NCBI RefSeq assembly: GCF_029846115.1
Contig: NZ_JARVZZ010000001.1
Coordinates: forward strand, 2,790,001 to 2,854,000
Origin: Serratia marcescens
GTDB lineage: Bacteria > Pseudomonadota > Gammaproteobacteria > Enterobacterales > Enterobacteriaceae
Direction: 5' to 3'
DNA length: 64,000 nucleotides
In this document: positions 44,120 to 53,376 of the stretch, piece by piece
Numbering within the stretch: position 1 is the stretch's first letter
Layout: every line of letters begins with the position of its first letter
Made by a program: the position numbers and the translations under genes
The notes under the pieces: model-generated
The model's input: only the letters and a program-made list of their open reading frames with translations
Told to the model about the DNA's origin: nothing
Database searches by the model: none

Positions 44120-44260
44120 TCTGCTTTTTGTCGGGCTTCGGGCTATCAACCCGGGGCCCGATGCAATTCTCTTCGGCTGCATATCTTGCTGCGCTACGAT
44201 GACAGGCGCGATACACCATTGTGGTCTAGTATTCTTGGGTAAAAATTTATCGGGGTGATT

Positions 44261-44542
44261 ATGCAGCCGTATAAAGAGATTGAGTTTGATCATGAGCTTT
44301 GTCTGGCGATCGGCAAAGCCGTATTAGACGTGGTGGCGCAGGGGGAAGAAACCAGCGCTCCGGGGGTGATGAGCGCGATCGAGCGGTCGATGGTGCAGGG
44401 GCTGAATGACGACGAAATCGCCGCTGCTGACGATGCCCTGGATTTGATGGCGCGTCTCATCCACGGCTGCCGGATTGTTAACCTACCGGGTGAAGAGGAG
44501 ACTTCCCATGCATTGGTTGAATTTCAAGCGCTACAAGAGTGA
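44261..44542 (+). CDS. Hypothetical protein, 93 aa
   Basis: Not recognised. An acidic, helix-rich small cytoplasmic protein (MQPYKEIEFDHELCLAIGKAV...). There is no signal peptide or membrane segment. The start at 44261 has GGGGTG upstream. It overlaps the next gene by 35 bases, so the two are translated together and probably act together. Confidence 0.6.
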   Translation: MQPYKEIEFDHELCLAIGKAVLDVVAQGEETSAPGVMSAIERSMVQGLNDDEIAAADDALDLMARLIHGCRIVNLPGEEETSHALVEFQALQE

Positions 44543-45059
44543 CGTTGCTAAACAGGCCGTGCCGCCGCATTTGAATGCGGCTGAATTTGCGCGGTATTAC
44601 GCCGATAAGCCGCAAACCGATACGGAAGAGTATCTTTCGCTCAGCGGGGAGATGTGCTGGGATGCGGTGGTGCTTTGCGCTCATCGTTCAGGCGCGCTCA
44701 GTAAGGCGAAATACAAGCAGCTGTGGCAGACGGTGTTCGATAAGCAATACAAACATTTCGTCAGCCCTGACGATAACGAGATCCGCACCATGGCGGATAT
44801 GCTGCGCGCGCCGCAGGGATGTTTTATCGGCATATTCTCCCTGCGTGACGCGGCGGCGCCCCGTTTGCTGCATGCCATGATCGGCACCGGTGCAGGATTT
44901 GCCGCCGGCAATAAAAATCTTTGCATCGGCGTGGGAGGCGCGGTCGGTTGGGAAAATCTCAATCTGGCGCGCGATCTGCGCTGGCAGCCGGAAGGCGGTT
45001 TTTTACGCCAGGGCGACAACGAAGTACTGCGCATTTTTTATCGGCCTTTCCCCGCCTGA
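44508..45059 (+). CDS. Hypothetical protein, 183 aa
   Basis: Not recognised. A soluble mixed alpha/beta protein. It contains PPHLNAAEFARYYADKPQ, a tyrosine/tryptophan-rich middle (YKQLWQTVFDKQYKHFVSP) and a glycine-rich stretch GTGAGFAAGNKNLCIGVGGAVGW. The latter resembles a loop that might bind a ligand. The start at 44508 follows AGAGGAGA. The overlap with the 93-aa gene suggests a functional pair; no toxin, immunity or secretion motif can be named. Confidence 0.62.
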   Translation: MHWLNFKRYKSDVAKQAVPPHLNAAEFARYYADKPQTDTEEYLSLSGEMCWDAVVLCAHRSGALSKAKYKQLWQTVFDKQYKHFVSPDDNEIRTMADMLRAPQGCFIGIFSLRDAAAPRLLHAMIGTGAGFAAGNKNLCIGVGGAVGWENLNLARDLRWQPEGGFLRQGDNEVLRIFYRPFPA

Positions 45060-45085
45060 GTCGGTTCGCATGCTTCTGGGATAAA

Positions 45086-45108
45086 AAATCGCCGTCTGGC
45101 GGTTTTTT
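45086..45108 (+). terminator. Terminator of the 44261-45059 pair
   Basis: CGCC-GTCT-GGCG followed by seven T residues, about 30 bases after the stop. Confidence 0.8.
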
Positions 45109-45126
45109 TGTTGGCGCGTGTCGCCC

Positions 45127-45396
45127 TTATTTAAACCCGCCGTTGCGAATGAACTCGAGACCGGCGGCGGTGATCCGCGTTTGATGCGGGTCGATATCAT
45201 AGTTGTTCTCATCGATGTCGCTCATCACATAGGCCTGTATCAGCCCTTTGGTTTTGAGATAGGCGAAGGGATCGGCGAAGGCATGCGGGCTAGTGGCGTC
45301 TTGTTTCCACAGTTCGTAGTTTTTTTCATCCAGCGTGCCGGGGTGATTGGCGGCCAGTCGGGTCAGGATCTGATTGTAGAACGCATAATCGGTCAT
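45127..45396 (-). CDS. Hypothetical protein, 89 aa
   Basis: A small acidic protein (MTDYAFYNQILTRLAANHPG...). The end QTRITAAGLEFIRNGGF resembles the last helix and strand of a winged-helix domain of the YjcQ type. It may therefore bind DNA, but the evidence is thin. It is a single gene convergent with the preceding pair. Confidence 0.55.
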   Translation of the reverse strand: MTDYAFYNQILTRLAANHPGTLDEKNYELWKQDATSPHAFADPFAYLKTKGLIQAYVMSDIDENNYDIDPHQTRITAAGLEFIRNGGFK

Positions 45397-45492
45397 GATG
45401 CAGTCCCCTTATCGCGAGCGATAATCGTGGAAAATGGCGGTAACGTCTTTTAATCATAGCCGATGTTTTCCACAGCCTGCGTCGGCGTGGGG

Positions 45493-45630
45493 TTAGCTGC
45501 GTTGGCTCTCAATCCAGTGAAACAGGCGTGAAATGCTGAAGGTGATATCGCCAATGTTGAAGAACGCGCCAAACCACAGGGCGAGCATAACAAGGATGCC
45601 GATGATGACGGGAAGATCCATTTTGCTCAT
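45493..45630 (-). CDS. Small membrane protein, about 45 aa
   Basis: MSKMDLPVIIGILVMLALWFGAFF contains one hydrophobic helix, followed by a short amphipathic tail ending ESQRS. The start is uncertain (45630, 45645 and 45678 are possible) and no strong ribosome binding site is visible. The function is unknown. Confidence 0.4.
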   Translation of the reverse strand: MSKMDLPVIIGILVMLALWFGAFFNIGDITFSISRLFHWIESQRS

Positions 45631-45723
45631 GATCATGTTCTTCATCAATAAAGCGTGTGCTGCAAAGCGTACCACCAATCCCGATGGTCATAAAATGCGC
45701 TGCGCATTATTTCGTTTGAAATC

Positions 45724-45756
45724 AAAATAAAAAAGCCACCCAATCGGGTGGCTTTT
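45724..45756 (-). terminator. proP terminator
   Basis: AAAAGCCACCC pairs with GGGTGGCTTTT over an AATC loop and is followed leftward by T residues, 16 bases after the proP stop. Confidence 0.9.
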
Positions 45757-45771
45757 GCCTTTCAGCGCCGA

Positions 45772-47274
45772 TCAGTCCAGCTTGGGATGCTGGTCGATCA
45801 GGATCTGTTTTTTCTTTTCCAACTCGGCGATCTGCGCGTTGATGTCCTCGACTTTCTGTTCGATGTTGTCGTAGGTCTCCTGCAGCAGCTCTTTCGCCTC
45901 TGAGCGGTCAGATGCCGCCGGCGTCGCGCCGCGCAGCGGCTTGTTGGCGGTCTCTTTCATGTACAGACCGGTGATAAGACCGATCACCGCCACCACCATC
46001 AGGTAGTAGGCCGGCATGTACAGGTTGCCGGTCGCTTCGACCAGCCAGGCAGCGGCGGTCGGCGTCGCACCGGCGATCAGCACCGAAATGTTGAACGAAA
46101 TCGCCAGCGCGCTGTAGCGAATGTGCGTCGGGAACATCGCCGGCAGGATGGAAGCCATCACTCCGGTGAAGGAGTTGAGCAGCACCGCCAGCACCAGCAG
46201 ACCGACGAAGATCAGGCCAATCACGTTGCTGTTGATCAGAATGAAGCACGGGATCGCCAGCGCTAACAGGCCGATGCTGCCGCCGATGATAAACGGCTTA
46301 CGGCCGATGCGGTCGCTGGTCAGGCCAATCACCGGCTGCACGAACAGCATGCCGATCATGATGGCGATGATGATCAGAACGCCGTGATCTTCCGAGTAGT
46401 GCAGGTTATGCGACAGGTAGCTCGGCATATAGGTCAACAGCATGTAATAGGTCACGTTGGTGGAAATCACGATACCGACACACACCAGCAAACTTTTCCA
46501 GTGTTTGGCCGCGATCTCTTTGAACGAGGTTTTCGGCGGATTTTCGATGGCGTTGCGGTCTTCTTTCTCCATCTTGTCCACGTGCTGCTGGAACGCCGGG
46601 GTTTCTTCCAGCGCATGGCGCAGATAGAGGCCGATCAGGCCCAACGGCGCGGCGATGAAGAACGGAATGCGCCAGCCCCAGTCGAGGAAGTTGGCTTCGC
46701 CGACGATGCTGGAGATCAGCACCACCACGCCTGCACCCATCACAAAGCCGGCGATGGAGCCGAAGTCCAGCCAACTGCCCATAAAGCCGCGTTTGCGGTC
46801 CGGCGAGTATTCGGCGACGAAAATTGCCGCACCGGAATATTCACCGCCGACGGAGAAGCCCTGCGCCAGTTTGGCCAGCAGCAGCAGGATCGGCGCCCAG
46901 ATGCCGATCGACGCATAAGACGGTATCAGACCGATACAGAAGGTGCTGACCGCCATGATGATAATGGTGACCGAGAGGACTTTTTGACGGCCGAACTTGT
47001 CACCCATGGCGCCGAAGAACAGACCGCCGAGCGGACGCACCAGGAAGGGCACGGAGAAGGTCGCCAGCGCGGCGATCATTTGCACGCCGGGCGAGGCGCC
47101 GGGGAAGAAGACCTGGCCAAGCGCATAGGCGACAAAGCCGTATACGCCGAAGTCGAACCACTCCATCGCGTTGCCCAGGGCTGCCGCGGTGATCGCCTTC
47201 TTGAGTTTGCTGTCATCGATGATGGTGATGTCGTTAATGTGCATCGGTTTATGTCGTTTTTTTCTTAACTTCAT
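45772..47274 (-). CDS. proP: Osmosensing proline/betaine/ectoine symporter ProP
   Basis: 500 residues, twelve helices, colinear with E. coli ProP (LGNAMEWFDFGVYGFVAYALG, AQGFSVGGEYSGAAIFVAEY, FMGSWLDFGSIAGF). The C-terminal tail after residue 450 (EAKELLQETYDNIEQKVEDINAQIAELEKKK) is the coiled coil that tunes activation by osmolality. The start with AAGGGATG upstream fits. A CRP-like site lies upstream (47400-47415), in line with known CRP control of proP in E. coli. Confidence 0.96.
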   Translation of the reverse strand: MKLRKKRHKPMHINDITIIDDSKLKKAITAAALGNAMEWFDFGVYGFVAYALGQVFFPGASPGVQMIAALATFSVPFLVRPLGGLFFGAMGDKFGRQKVLSVTIIIMAVSTFCIGLIPSYASIGIWAPILLLLAKLAQGFSVGGEYSGAAIFVAEYSPDRKRGFMGSWLDFGSIAGFVMGAGVVVLISSIVGEANFLDWGWRIPFFIAAPLGLIGLYLRHALEETPAFQQHVDKMEKEDRNAIENPPKTSFKEIAAKHWKSLLVCVGIVISTNVTYYMLLTYMPSYLSHNLHYSEDHGVLIIIAIMIGMLFVQPVIGLTSDRIGRKPFIIGGSIGLLALAIPCFILINSNVIGLIFVGLLVLAVLLNSFTGVMASILPAMFPTHIRYSALAISFNISVLIAGATPTAAAWLVEATGNLYMPAYYLMVVAVIGLITGLYMKETANKPLRGATPAASDRSEAKELLQETYDNIEQKVEDINAQIAELEKKKQILIDQHPKLD

Positions 47275-47650
47275 ATAATCATCCCTTAATGAATTATTCG
47301 TTGTTCGTGAAAGCGTAATCTCCGTTCACTGTTGTTTTCGAGTTATCAAATCGGCTAATCGAATCGCGGTTCAAGACGATTCATTATCCACATTTAAGTT
47401 GGGATGTGGATCACAAAATATCGTCTTTTATGCCAAGGTTATGTCATTTAGGTGACTAATTATTTTGCATCTATAGCTTAACGTTATATCTTGCGCCGAT
47501 CAAATCCAGCAGTTTAACTTAAGTGTTTGCACCGATTTGGTGCGATAATGGTCTAATAAATGCGCAATTTGACGATTTTTCGTCTCATTGATGATGTTTC
47601 AAGTATAGAGAGTGCGGGAGATAAAACAGGGAAAATTGATGTATTCGCCA
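47275..47650. promoter_or_regulatory. proP control region with a CRP-like site
   Basis: TGGGATGTGGATCACA at 47400-47415 differs by one base from the CRP consensus TGTGA-N6-TCACA. The rest of the region is AT-rich and non-coding. It also ends the pump operon, whose terminator lies at 47651-47687. Confidence 0.6.
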
Positions 47651-47687
47651 CCAAAAAGGCGCCTGACCCAATGGCCAGGCCTTTTGG
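47651..47687 (-). terminator. Terminator of the MacAB-OMF operon
   Basis: Read leftward, CCAAAAGGCCTG pairs with CAGG...CCTTTTTGG with small internal bulges, directly after the stop of the outer-membrane channel gene. Confidence 0.75.
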
Positions 47688-47688
47688 T

Positions 47689-49056
47689 TTAGGGTACCGG
47701 CGAACCGCCGAATTCCAGATAGAGTTTCGCCAGGTTCTGGTACTGCGCGAAGCGGTTTTCGTCCACCGCCAACTCCGCCTGACGGCGCTGCTCCTGAGCA
47801 TTTAGCCAGTCGGTAATGGTGACGGCGCCCTGCCGATAACGCACCTCGTTCAGCCGTTCCGACTTGCGCGCCAGCGCCAGCGAGGCCTGCAGCTGCGTCT
47901 CTTGCGCCAGCAGCTGCGCACGCAGCGACAGGGCGTTATTCACATCGCCCATCGCCTTGTACAGTGCCTGCCTGAATTCCAGCACTTGCTGTTCGTAGTC
48001 ATTACGGGCGATCTTGATATCCACGCCCATTTGCCGCCATTGCAGGAACGGCAGCGTCAGGCCGGCACCGAGGCTGCCGGTCGGGTTGCGCAGAAACTCC
48101 AGCAGAGCGCTGCTGCTGGCGCCCAGCGAGCCGGTCAGACTGAATGCGGGGTAGTATTGCAGACGTTTTTCGTCGACGTTGGCCAGCGCGGCGCGCAACC
48201 GCAGCTCTTTGGCGCTGAGATCCGGGCGACGGCTCAAGACGCTGGCGGGAATGCCGGTGCTGATCTGCGGCATTGCCGCCGTCGGCAAACGTGCGGGCGT
48301 GATGGTGGCCTGGCCTGAAGGCGCGCCCAACAGCACCGCCTGTTCGTTCAACGCCTGTTGACGCTCGTGTTGCAACGTCAGCAGCCGGCTTTCCTGCGTC
48401 AGCACGTTCTGTTCCGCGTTCACCACGTCCAGCGCCGAGATGCTGCCGGCCCGATAGCGGGCGTTGGCCAGCCGCAGCGTCTCTTTGGCATAGTCGATGC
48501 TCGCTTGGCTGACACCGATCTGCTGATTGAGGAAGCCGATGCGCCAGTAATTCGTGGCGGCGTTGGCCAGCAACGTTAGGCGGGCCGTCTGCAGATCCTG
48601 CTCGGAAGCCTGGCTGGCCCACTCGGCGGCGTCGCGCTGGCGCGCCAATTTGCCCCACAGATCGACTTCATAGCTCGTAGAGAGCGTTGCGCCGCTGGTT
48701 TTATTCCAGGCGGAGGACTCCGACAGCGGGCGATTGATGTTGCTGTTCAACGAGGCGTTGACGTCGGGCGCGGTGCTGATGCCGACGCGTTCCGCCTCGA
48801 GGCGCGCGCGGTAGACGCGCAACACGGCGACGGCCAGATCGTTGTTGCTGGCCATCACCTGTTGCAGCCAGCGGTCGAGCTCGGGATCGTGGAAATCGCG
48901 CCAGTCGAACGGCGTCGGCGTGGCGTTTTCGGCGGCGTGCTGCCAACTCGTCGGATAGTTGACCTGTGGCGCCCGGTAGTCGCTTTTCAGGGCGTTGCCG
49001 CAGCCGGCAGTGAGCAGGGCGGCGAGGCTTAATGCCAGGGGAGAGAAAATTTTCAT
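47689..49056 (-). CDS. Outer-membrane efflux channel lipoprotein (OprM/NodT type)
   Basis: 455 residues. The signal peptide has lipobox TAGC (acylated Cys19). Two TolC-type repeats follow, recognisable by SYEVDLWGKLARQRDAAEWAS and SRRPDLSAKELRLRAALANV, with long coiled-coil helices between. It forms the trimeric outer-membrane duct. It lies 3 bases after macB, so this pump carries its own channel, unlike E. coli MacAB that uses TolC. The layout recalls Pseudomonas PvdRT-OpmQ. Confidence 0.92.
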   Translation of the reverse strand: MKIFSPLALSLAALLTAGCGNALKSDYRAPQVNYPTSWQHAAENATPTPFDWRDFHDPELDRWLQQVMASNNDLAVAVLRVYRARLEAERVGISTAPDVNASLNSNINRPLSESSAWNKTSGATLSTSYEVDLWGKLARQRDAAEWASQASEQDLQTARLTLLANAATNYWRIGFLNQQIGVSQASIDYAKETLRLANARYRAGSISALDVVNAEQNVLTQESRLLTLQHERQQALNEQAVLLGAPSGQATITPARLPTAAMPQISTGIPASVLSRRPDLSAKELRLRAALANVDEKRLQYYPAFSLTGSLGASSSALLEFLRNPTGSLGAGLTLPFLQWRQMGVDIKIARNDYEQQVLEFRQALYKAMGDVNNALSLRAQLLAQETQLQASLALARKSERLNEVRYRQGAVTITDWLNAQEQRRQAELAVDENRFAQYQNLAKLYLEFGGSPVP

Positions 49057-49059
49057 GGG

Positions 49060-50997
49060 TTACTCGCTGGCCAATGAAACGACCGGATCCATCCTTGCCG
49101 CTTTGCGGGCGGGGAGATAACCGAAGACCATGCCGATTAAGGTTGAACAGAAAAACGCCGTCGCGGCGGCTTGCCAGGAATAGATGGCGGTGAACATGCC
49201 GCCCGCCAGCGAGGTGAACAGCGACCCGGCGGCGAACGACAGCGCGATGCCCAATGCGCCGCCGATCAGACAAACCAGCACCGCCTCGATCATGAACTGT
49301 TGCATGATGTCACCGCGCCGCGCGCCGACCGCCATGCGCACGCCGATTTCGTGGGTGCGTTCGGTAACCGAGACTAGCATGATGTTCATCACGCCCAGGC
49401 TGCCGATCACCAGCGCGATGGATGCCACCATCAGGATCAGCAGGCTAAAAGTCATTGACGTGCGTTCGATGGACTTTCGGATTTTATCGAAGTTGTACAA
49501 ACGGAAATCTTTTACGCCGTGGCGTTGGGTCAACAGCTGTGTGATAGCGGTGACGGCCGATTCGCTGGCGACATTGTCCTTTAGCCGAACGGTGATGCCG
49601 CTGAGCGTCGGTTTGCCTACCATGCGATACATCACCGTGCTGTAGGGCATCCATACAGTGATGCGATTGGGCGCGTAGTTGCGATTGCTTTTAGCCACAC
49701 CGATCACCCGGGCCGGCACCGAGCCGAGAAACACGATCTGGCCGAGCGGTTCGACGCCGAAATCGCCGAACAGCGCCTGGCGTGCATTGTCGTCGATGAT
49801 CACTTCCTGCAGCGCATTACGATCGTCGCGGAAAGTCACGCCTTGTAACAGCTCGACGCCGTTAACGCGGAAATAGTCGCGCCCGACGCCGGTGATCGAG
49901 GCGGTGGCAGATTTGCTGCGAAAACGGATGCTGTCGGAAGCGTCTACTTCCGGGCTGACGCTGTCGACGAAGCTTTGCTGCGCCAGCGCGTCGGCATCGG
50001 CCGGTACCAGGGTGCGGATGCTGTCGATGGCGTCGTCGAAGAAATCGCGGCCCGGATAGATGCTTACCACGTTAGTGCCGAGATCTTTGAGGTTTTCCAG
50101 CGTGCGCTGTTTGGCGCCTTCGCCCAGCGCCACCACCGTGACCACGGCGGCGATGCCGAAGATGATGCCGGTCATGGTCAACGCGGTGCGCAGGCGGTGG
50201 GCGTTCATCGCCTTCAGCGCCATGTGCAGCGACTCGCGGGTGCGGTCGATCAGGCTTTGCCAGCCGCTTTGCCGGCTGCGGTTCGGCGGCGGCAGCGCTG
50301 CGACGGGCGCCGATTGGCGGCCGCTGTCAGCGATGATCTCGCCGTCCCGCAGCTCGATGACGCGCTGCGCATGTTGCGCCACGTTCATATCATGGGTGAC
50401 GATCACCACGGTGTGGCCGCGCTGATTCAGTTCGCTCAGGATCGCCAGCACCTCCTGGCCGGATTGGGTGTCCAGCGCGCCGGTCGGTTCGTCCGCCAGG
50501 ATAATTTCGCCGCCGTTGATCAGTGAGCGCGCGATGCTGACGCGCTGCTGCTGGCCGCCGGAAAGCTGGCCGGGCTTGTGGTCTTCGCGTCCCTCCAGGC
50601 CCAACCGCGCCAGCAGTTGCGCCGCCCGCTGCCGCCGCTGATCGCGCCGGGCGTTGGCGTAGATGGCCGGAATTTCGACGTTGCCCAGCGCGCTGAGGTC
50701 GGGCATCAGGTGATAACGCTGGAAGATAAAACCGATGTGCTCGCGGCGCAGGCGGGCCAGTTCGTCCGGCGACAGGTGGGCGGCGTTCTGGCCGCTGATG
50801 TAGTAGTCGCCGCGATCCGGTACGTCGAGACAGCCCATGATGTTCATCAGCGTCGATTTGCCGGAGCCGGAGGCGCCGATGATCGCCACCAGCTCACCGG
50901 CGGCGATGGTCAAATCGATGTCTTTCAACACCGTCAGCGCCTGACCGCCGTTGGTGTAGGTCCGGCTGATGCCTTTTAGCTCGATGATCGCGTTCAC
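49060..50997 (-). CDS. macB: MacB-type ABC transporter
   Basis: 645 residues. The N-terminal ATPase has Walker [10 protein letters not shown] (about residue 41), signature [14 protein letters not shown] and Walker [16 protein letters not shown]1 (about 275-300) is followed by a large periplasmic domain, and TM2-4 form the end ([22 protein letters not shown]). It uses ATP to drive substrate through the adaptor and channel by a mechanotransmission mechanism. GTG start overlaps the macA stop by 4 bases. Confidence 0.92.
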   Translation of the reverse strand: MNAIIELKGISRTYTNGGQALTVLKDIDLTIAAGELVAIIGASGSGKSTLMNIMGCLDVPDRGDYYISGQNAAHLSPDELARLRREHIGFIFQRYHLMPDLSALGNVEIPAIYANARRDQRRQRAAQLLARLGLEGREDHKPGQLSGGQQQRVSIARSLINGGEIILADEPTGALDTQSGQEVLAILSELNQRGHTVVIVTHDMNVAQHAQRVIELRDGEIIADSGRQSAPVAALPPPNRSRQSGWQSLIDRTRESLHMALKAMNAHRLRTALTMTGIIFGIAAVVTVVALGEGAKQRTLENLKDLGTNVVSIYPGRDFFDDAIDSIRTLVPADADALAQQSFVDSVSPEVDASDSIRFRSKSATASITGVGRDYFRVNGVELLQGVTFRDDRNALQEVIIDDNARQALFGDFGVEPLGQIVFLGSVPARVIGVAKSNRNYAPNRITVWMPYSTVMYRMVGKPTLSGITVRLKDNVASESAVTAITQLLTQRHGVKDFRLYNFDKIRKSIERTSMTFSLLILMVASIALVIGSLGVMNIMLVSVTERTHEIGVRMAVGARRGDIMQQFMIEAVLVCLIGGALGIALSFAAGSLFTSLAGGMFTAIYSWQAAATAFFCSTLIGMVFGYLPARKAARMDPVVSLASE

Positions 50998-52199
50998 AGG
51001 AAGATGCCATCCTCAGCCGACTTGGCGGCAGGCTGCGATAGCACCACGGTTTCACCGGCTTTCAGGCCGCTGAGGATCTGAATGTCGACGTTGTTGGTGA
51101 TGCCGGTGGTCACGTCGCGCGTTTCCAGCCGCTGATCCTGGGTCAGTACCTGCACCTGTTGCCCTTTTCCTTCGGTTTTATGCACGGCCTGGATAGGCAC
51201 CAGCAGGGCATTCTTCGCTTCGTCGAGCAGCAAGGAAACCTGCGCGGTCATGGCGATGCGCAGGCGGTTTTCCGGGTTGGGCACGTCCAGCAGCGCGTTG
51301 TAATAGACCGACGCGTTCGAGGTGCCGGAGCCGGACGCGGAGCTGGTGCCGGCGAGCGAGTCGTCCTTCATCACCGATTCCGGCGCCAGTTCGATGGTGC
51401 GCAATGTGGCGTCGTAGCGTTTATCCGGATCGGAGAAAATGGTGAAGTAAGCCTTTTGCCCCGGCGAAATGCGGGTGATGTCGGCTTCGGAGATCTGCGC
51501 CTTGATGGTCATCATATCCAGACGCGCCAGCTTGACGATGGTCGGCGCACTTTGGGTTGAGTTGACCGTTTGCCCCTGCTGCGTGACCACGGCGATGACG
51601 ATGCCGTCCATCGGCGCGACCACGCGGGTATACCCCAGATCGATCTTTTTCTTGTCGACTTCAATCTGCGCCTGCACCAGGCGCGCATTGAGCGAAAGCA
51701 GCTCGGCGCGGGTGGTGGCGAGCGTGGCTTCGGCGGTTTCGAAGTCTTCACGCGAGCTGGCTTCGTCGTTCAGCATGCGCCGCTGGCGTTTGAAACGCGA
51801 CTCGGCCTGCTTAAGCTGTGCCTGTTTGGCCTGCAGTTCGGCTTTGATGACGTTCAGCGCCGCTTCGGCGTTGCGCAGATCGTTGCGCTGTTGCAGATCG
51901 TCGATGTCGGCGATCGGCTGCCCTTTGGTGACGCGATCGCCCAGTTTGACCTTCAGCGATTTGACTTCACCGGAGACCCGCGCGCCGACGTTAACGCGTT
52001 CGACGGCATCCAGCCGCCCGGTGGCCAGCACGGCGTTCTCGATATCGCCCAGGCGGGCCGGCGCGGTAACGTAATCCTGCTGCGGCGGGCGTTGCCAATA
52101 GAGGGCCAGCGCGATGGCGACGGCGATGAAAACGATGACGGCGATCAACGCCAGATGACGGGGTGTGAGTTTCAGTGATGGCATGCCCAGGTTTTCCAT
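50994..52199 (-). CDS. macA: MacA-type periplasmic adaptor
   Basis: 401 residues if started at 52199, 396 if at 52184 (MPSLKLTPRH). An N-terminal anchor helix (about residues 15-35) precedes the lipoyl halves, an alpha-hairpin (residues 100-170) and beta-barrel and membrane-proximal domains. NAVLATGRLDAVERVNVGARVSGEV is close to MacA. It joins MacB to the channel. Neither start has a strong ribosome binding site. Confidence 0.9.
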   Translation of the reverse strand: MENLGMPSLKLTPRHLALIAVIVFIAVAIALALYWQRPPQQDYVTAPARLGDIENAVLATGRLDAVERVNVGARVSGEVKSLKVKLGDRVTKGQPIADIDDLQQRNDLRNAEAALNVIKAELQAKQAQLKQAESRFKRQRRMLNDEASSREDFETAEATLATTRAELLSLNARLVQAQIEVDKKKIDLGYTRVVAPMDGIVIAVVTQQGQTVNSTQSAPTIVKLARLDMMTIKAQISEADITRISPGQKAYFTIFSDPDKRYDATLRTIELAPESVMKDDSLAGTSSASGSGTSNASVYYNALLDVPNPENRLRIAMTAQVSLLLDEAKNALLVPIQAVHKTEGKGQQVQVLTQDQRLETRDVTTGITNNVDIQILSGLKAGETVVLSQPAAKSAEDGIFL

Positions 52200-52365
52200 A
52201 ACGATAAAAGCGGCGGTTGCAGTCTGCCATCATGGCAGCGCCAGCTTGAACTGGCGCTAAACGTGAGGCGCTTTCCCGCTGGAAAGGGGATAGTAAAGGC
52301 TTTCCCGCTAAAGATCACGGCGAGTTATTATCCTTCGAGTGTGCAACCGGCTGCGCGGCGCGTTA

Positions 52366-52385
52366 TACTGGCTAAAAAACCAGTA
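52366..52385 (+). promoter_or_regulatory. LexA (SOS) box of cho
   Basis: TACTGGCTAAAAAACCAGTA keeps the outer TACTG and CAGTA of the LexA consensus at the correct 10-base spacing. It lies 31 bases upstream of cho; E. coli cho is also SOS-controlled. Confidence 0.78.
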
Positions 52386-52415
52386 TTCATTCATCCGCAG
52401 GATAACGCCGCCGCC

Positions 52416-53264
52416 ATGATGCCAAACCGCCTCGAGCCGGAACTCGACATTTACCACTACCCGGATCACCTGCGCGCTTGCCTGGCGCCATTGCCCAAGG
52501 GGCCTGGCGTCTATCTGTTCCACGGCGAGAGCGACAGCCTGCCGCTTTACATCGGTAAAAGCGTCAACGTACGCAGCCGGGTGATGGCGCATTTTCGCGC
52601 GCAGGATGAGGCAAAAATGCTGCGGCAAACCCGGCGCATCAGTTTTATCGAGACCGCCGGCGAGTTGGGGGCACTGCTGCTTGAGGCGCAATTGATCAAG
52701 CAACAACAGCCACTGTTTAACAAACGCCTGCGGCGCTCGAAACAGCTGTGCGCACTGCGTCTGCAGGCGGACAGGGTGACGATTGCCCATGCCAAAGAGA
52801 TCGATTTCGCCGTCACGCCTCATCTTTACGGGCTGTTTGCCAATCGCCATGCCGCGCTGGAAAAACTGCGCGCCATCGCCGACGAGCATCGTTTATGTTA
52901 CGGCAAGCTGGGGATCGACAAGCTGCCCGCCGGGCGAGCCTGCTTCCGCTACAGCCTGCGCAAGTGCGCCGGTGCCTGCTGCGGCGTGGAGTCGGCGCAG
53001 GAACATGCGCGGCGGCTCGGCGCGGCGCTTGAACAGCTGCGCATCGCCTGTTGGCCGTTCGCCGGGCGCGTGGCGTTGGAAGAGCAGGGCGAAACGCTGC
53101 GCCAGTACCATGTGATTCACAATTGGTTTTATCTGGGTTCGGTCAGCACCCTGGCGCAGGCGCAGCGGCTGCAGAGTGCGGCCAGCCACTTTGACAGCGA
53201 TGGCTACAAGATTTTGTGCAAGCCGCTCATCGCCGGCGATTACCGGATTATTGAGCTGCCGTAA
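52416..53264 (+). CDS. cho: Endonuclease Cho (UvrC homologue)
   Basis: 282 residues. The N-terminal GIY-YIG nuclease (GVYLFHGESDSLPLYIGKSVNVRSR) and the cysteine-rich segment CFRYSLRKCAGACCG match the first half of UvrC. The C-terminal UvrC nuclease and HhH domains are absent, as in E. coli Cho. It makes an alternative 3' incision during nucleotide excision repair. The ATG at 52416 is chosen because the LexA box and promoter lie just upstream; an upstream extension would run through them. Confidence 0.93.
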   Translation: MMPNRLEPELDIYHYPDHLRACLAPLPKGPGVYLFHGESDSLPLYIGKSVNVRSRVMAHFRAQDEAKMLRQTRRISFIETAGELGALLLEAQLIKQQQPLFNKRLRRSKQLCALRLQADRVTIAHAKEIDFAVTPHLYGLFANRHAALEKLRAIADEHRLCYGKLGIDKLPAGRACFRYSLRKCAGACCGVESAQEHARRLGAALEQLRIACWPFAGRVALEEQGETLRQYHVIHNWFYLGSVSTLAQAQRLQSAASHFDSDGYKILCKPLIAGDYRIIELP

Positions 53265-53327
53265 TGCCATAACGCTATCGATAACCTAAGACTTATCTGT
53301 AAATTCAGGGTATTATGCTAAAAAAGC

Positions 53328-53355
53328 TTGAGTCCATAATGTTGTTATGGATAAT
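53328..53355 (+). promoter_or_regulatory. Promoter of the tRNA-like gene
   Basis: TTGAGT (53328-53333) and GATAAT (53350-53355) lie 16 bases apart with an AT-rich upstream element and a GC-rich discriminator (GGCGCCCC) after the -10. The latter is typical of stable-RNA promoters. Confidence 0.6.
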
Positions 53356-53376
53356 GGCGCCCCGAAGCGAAGGAAC

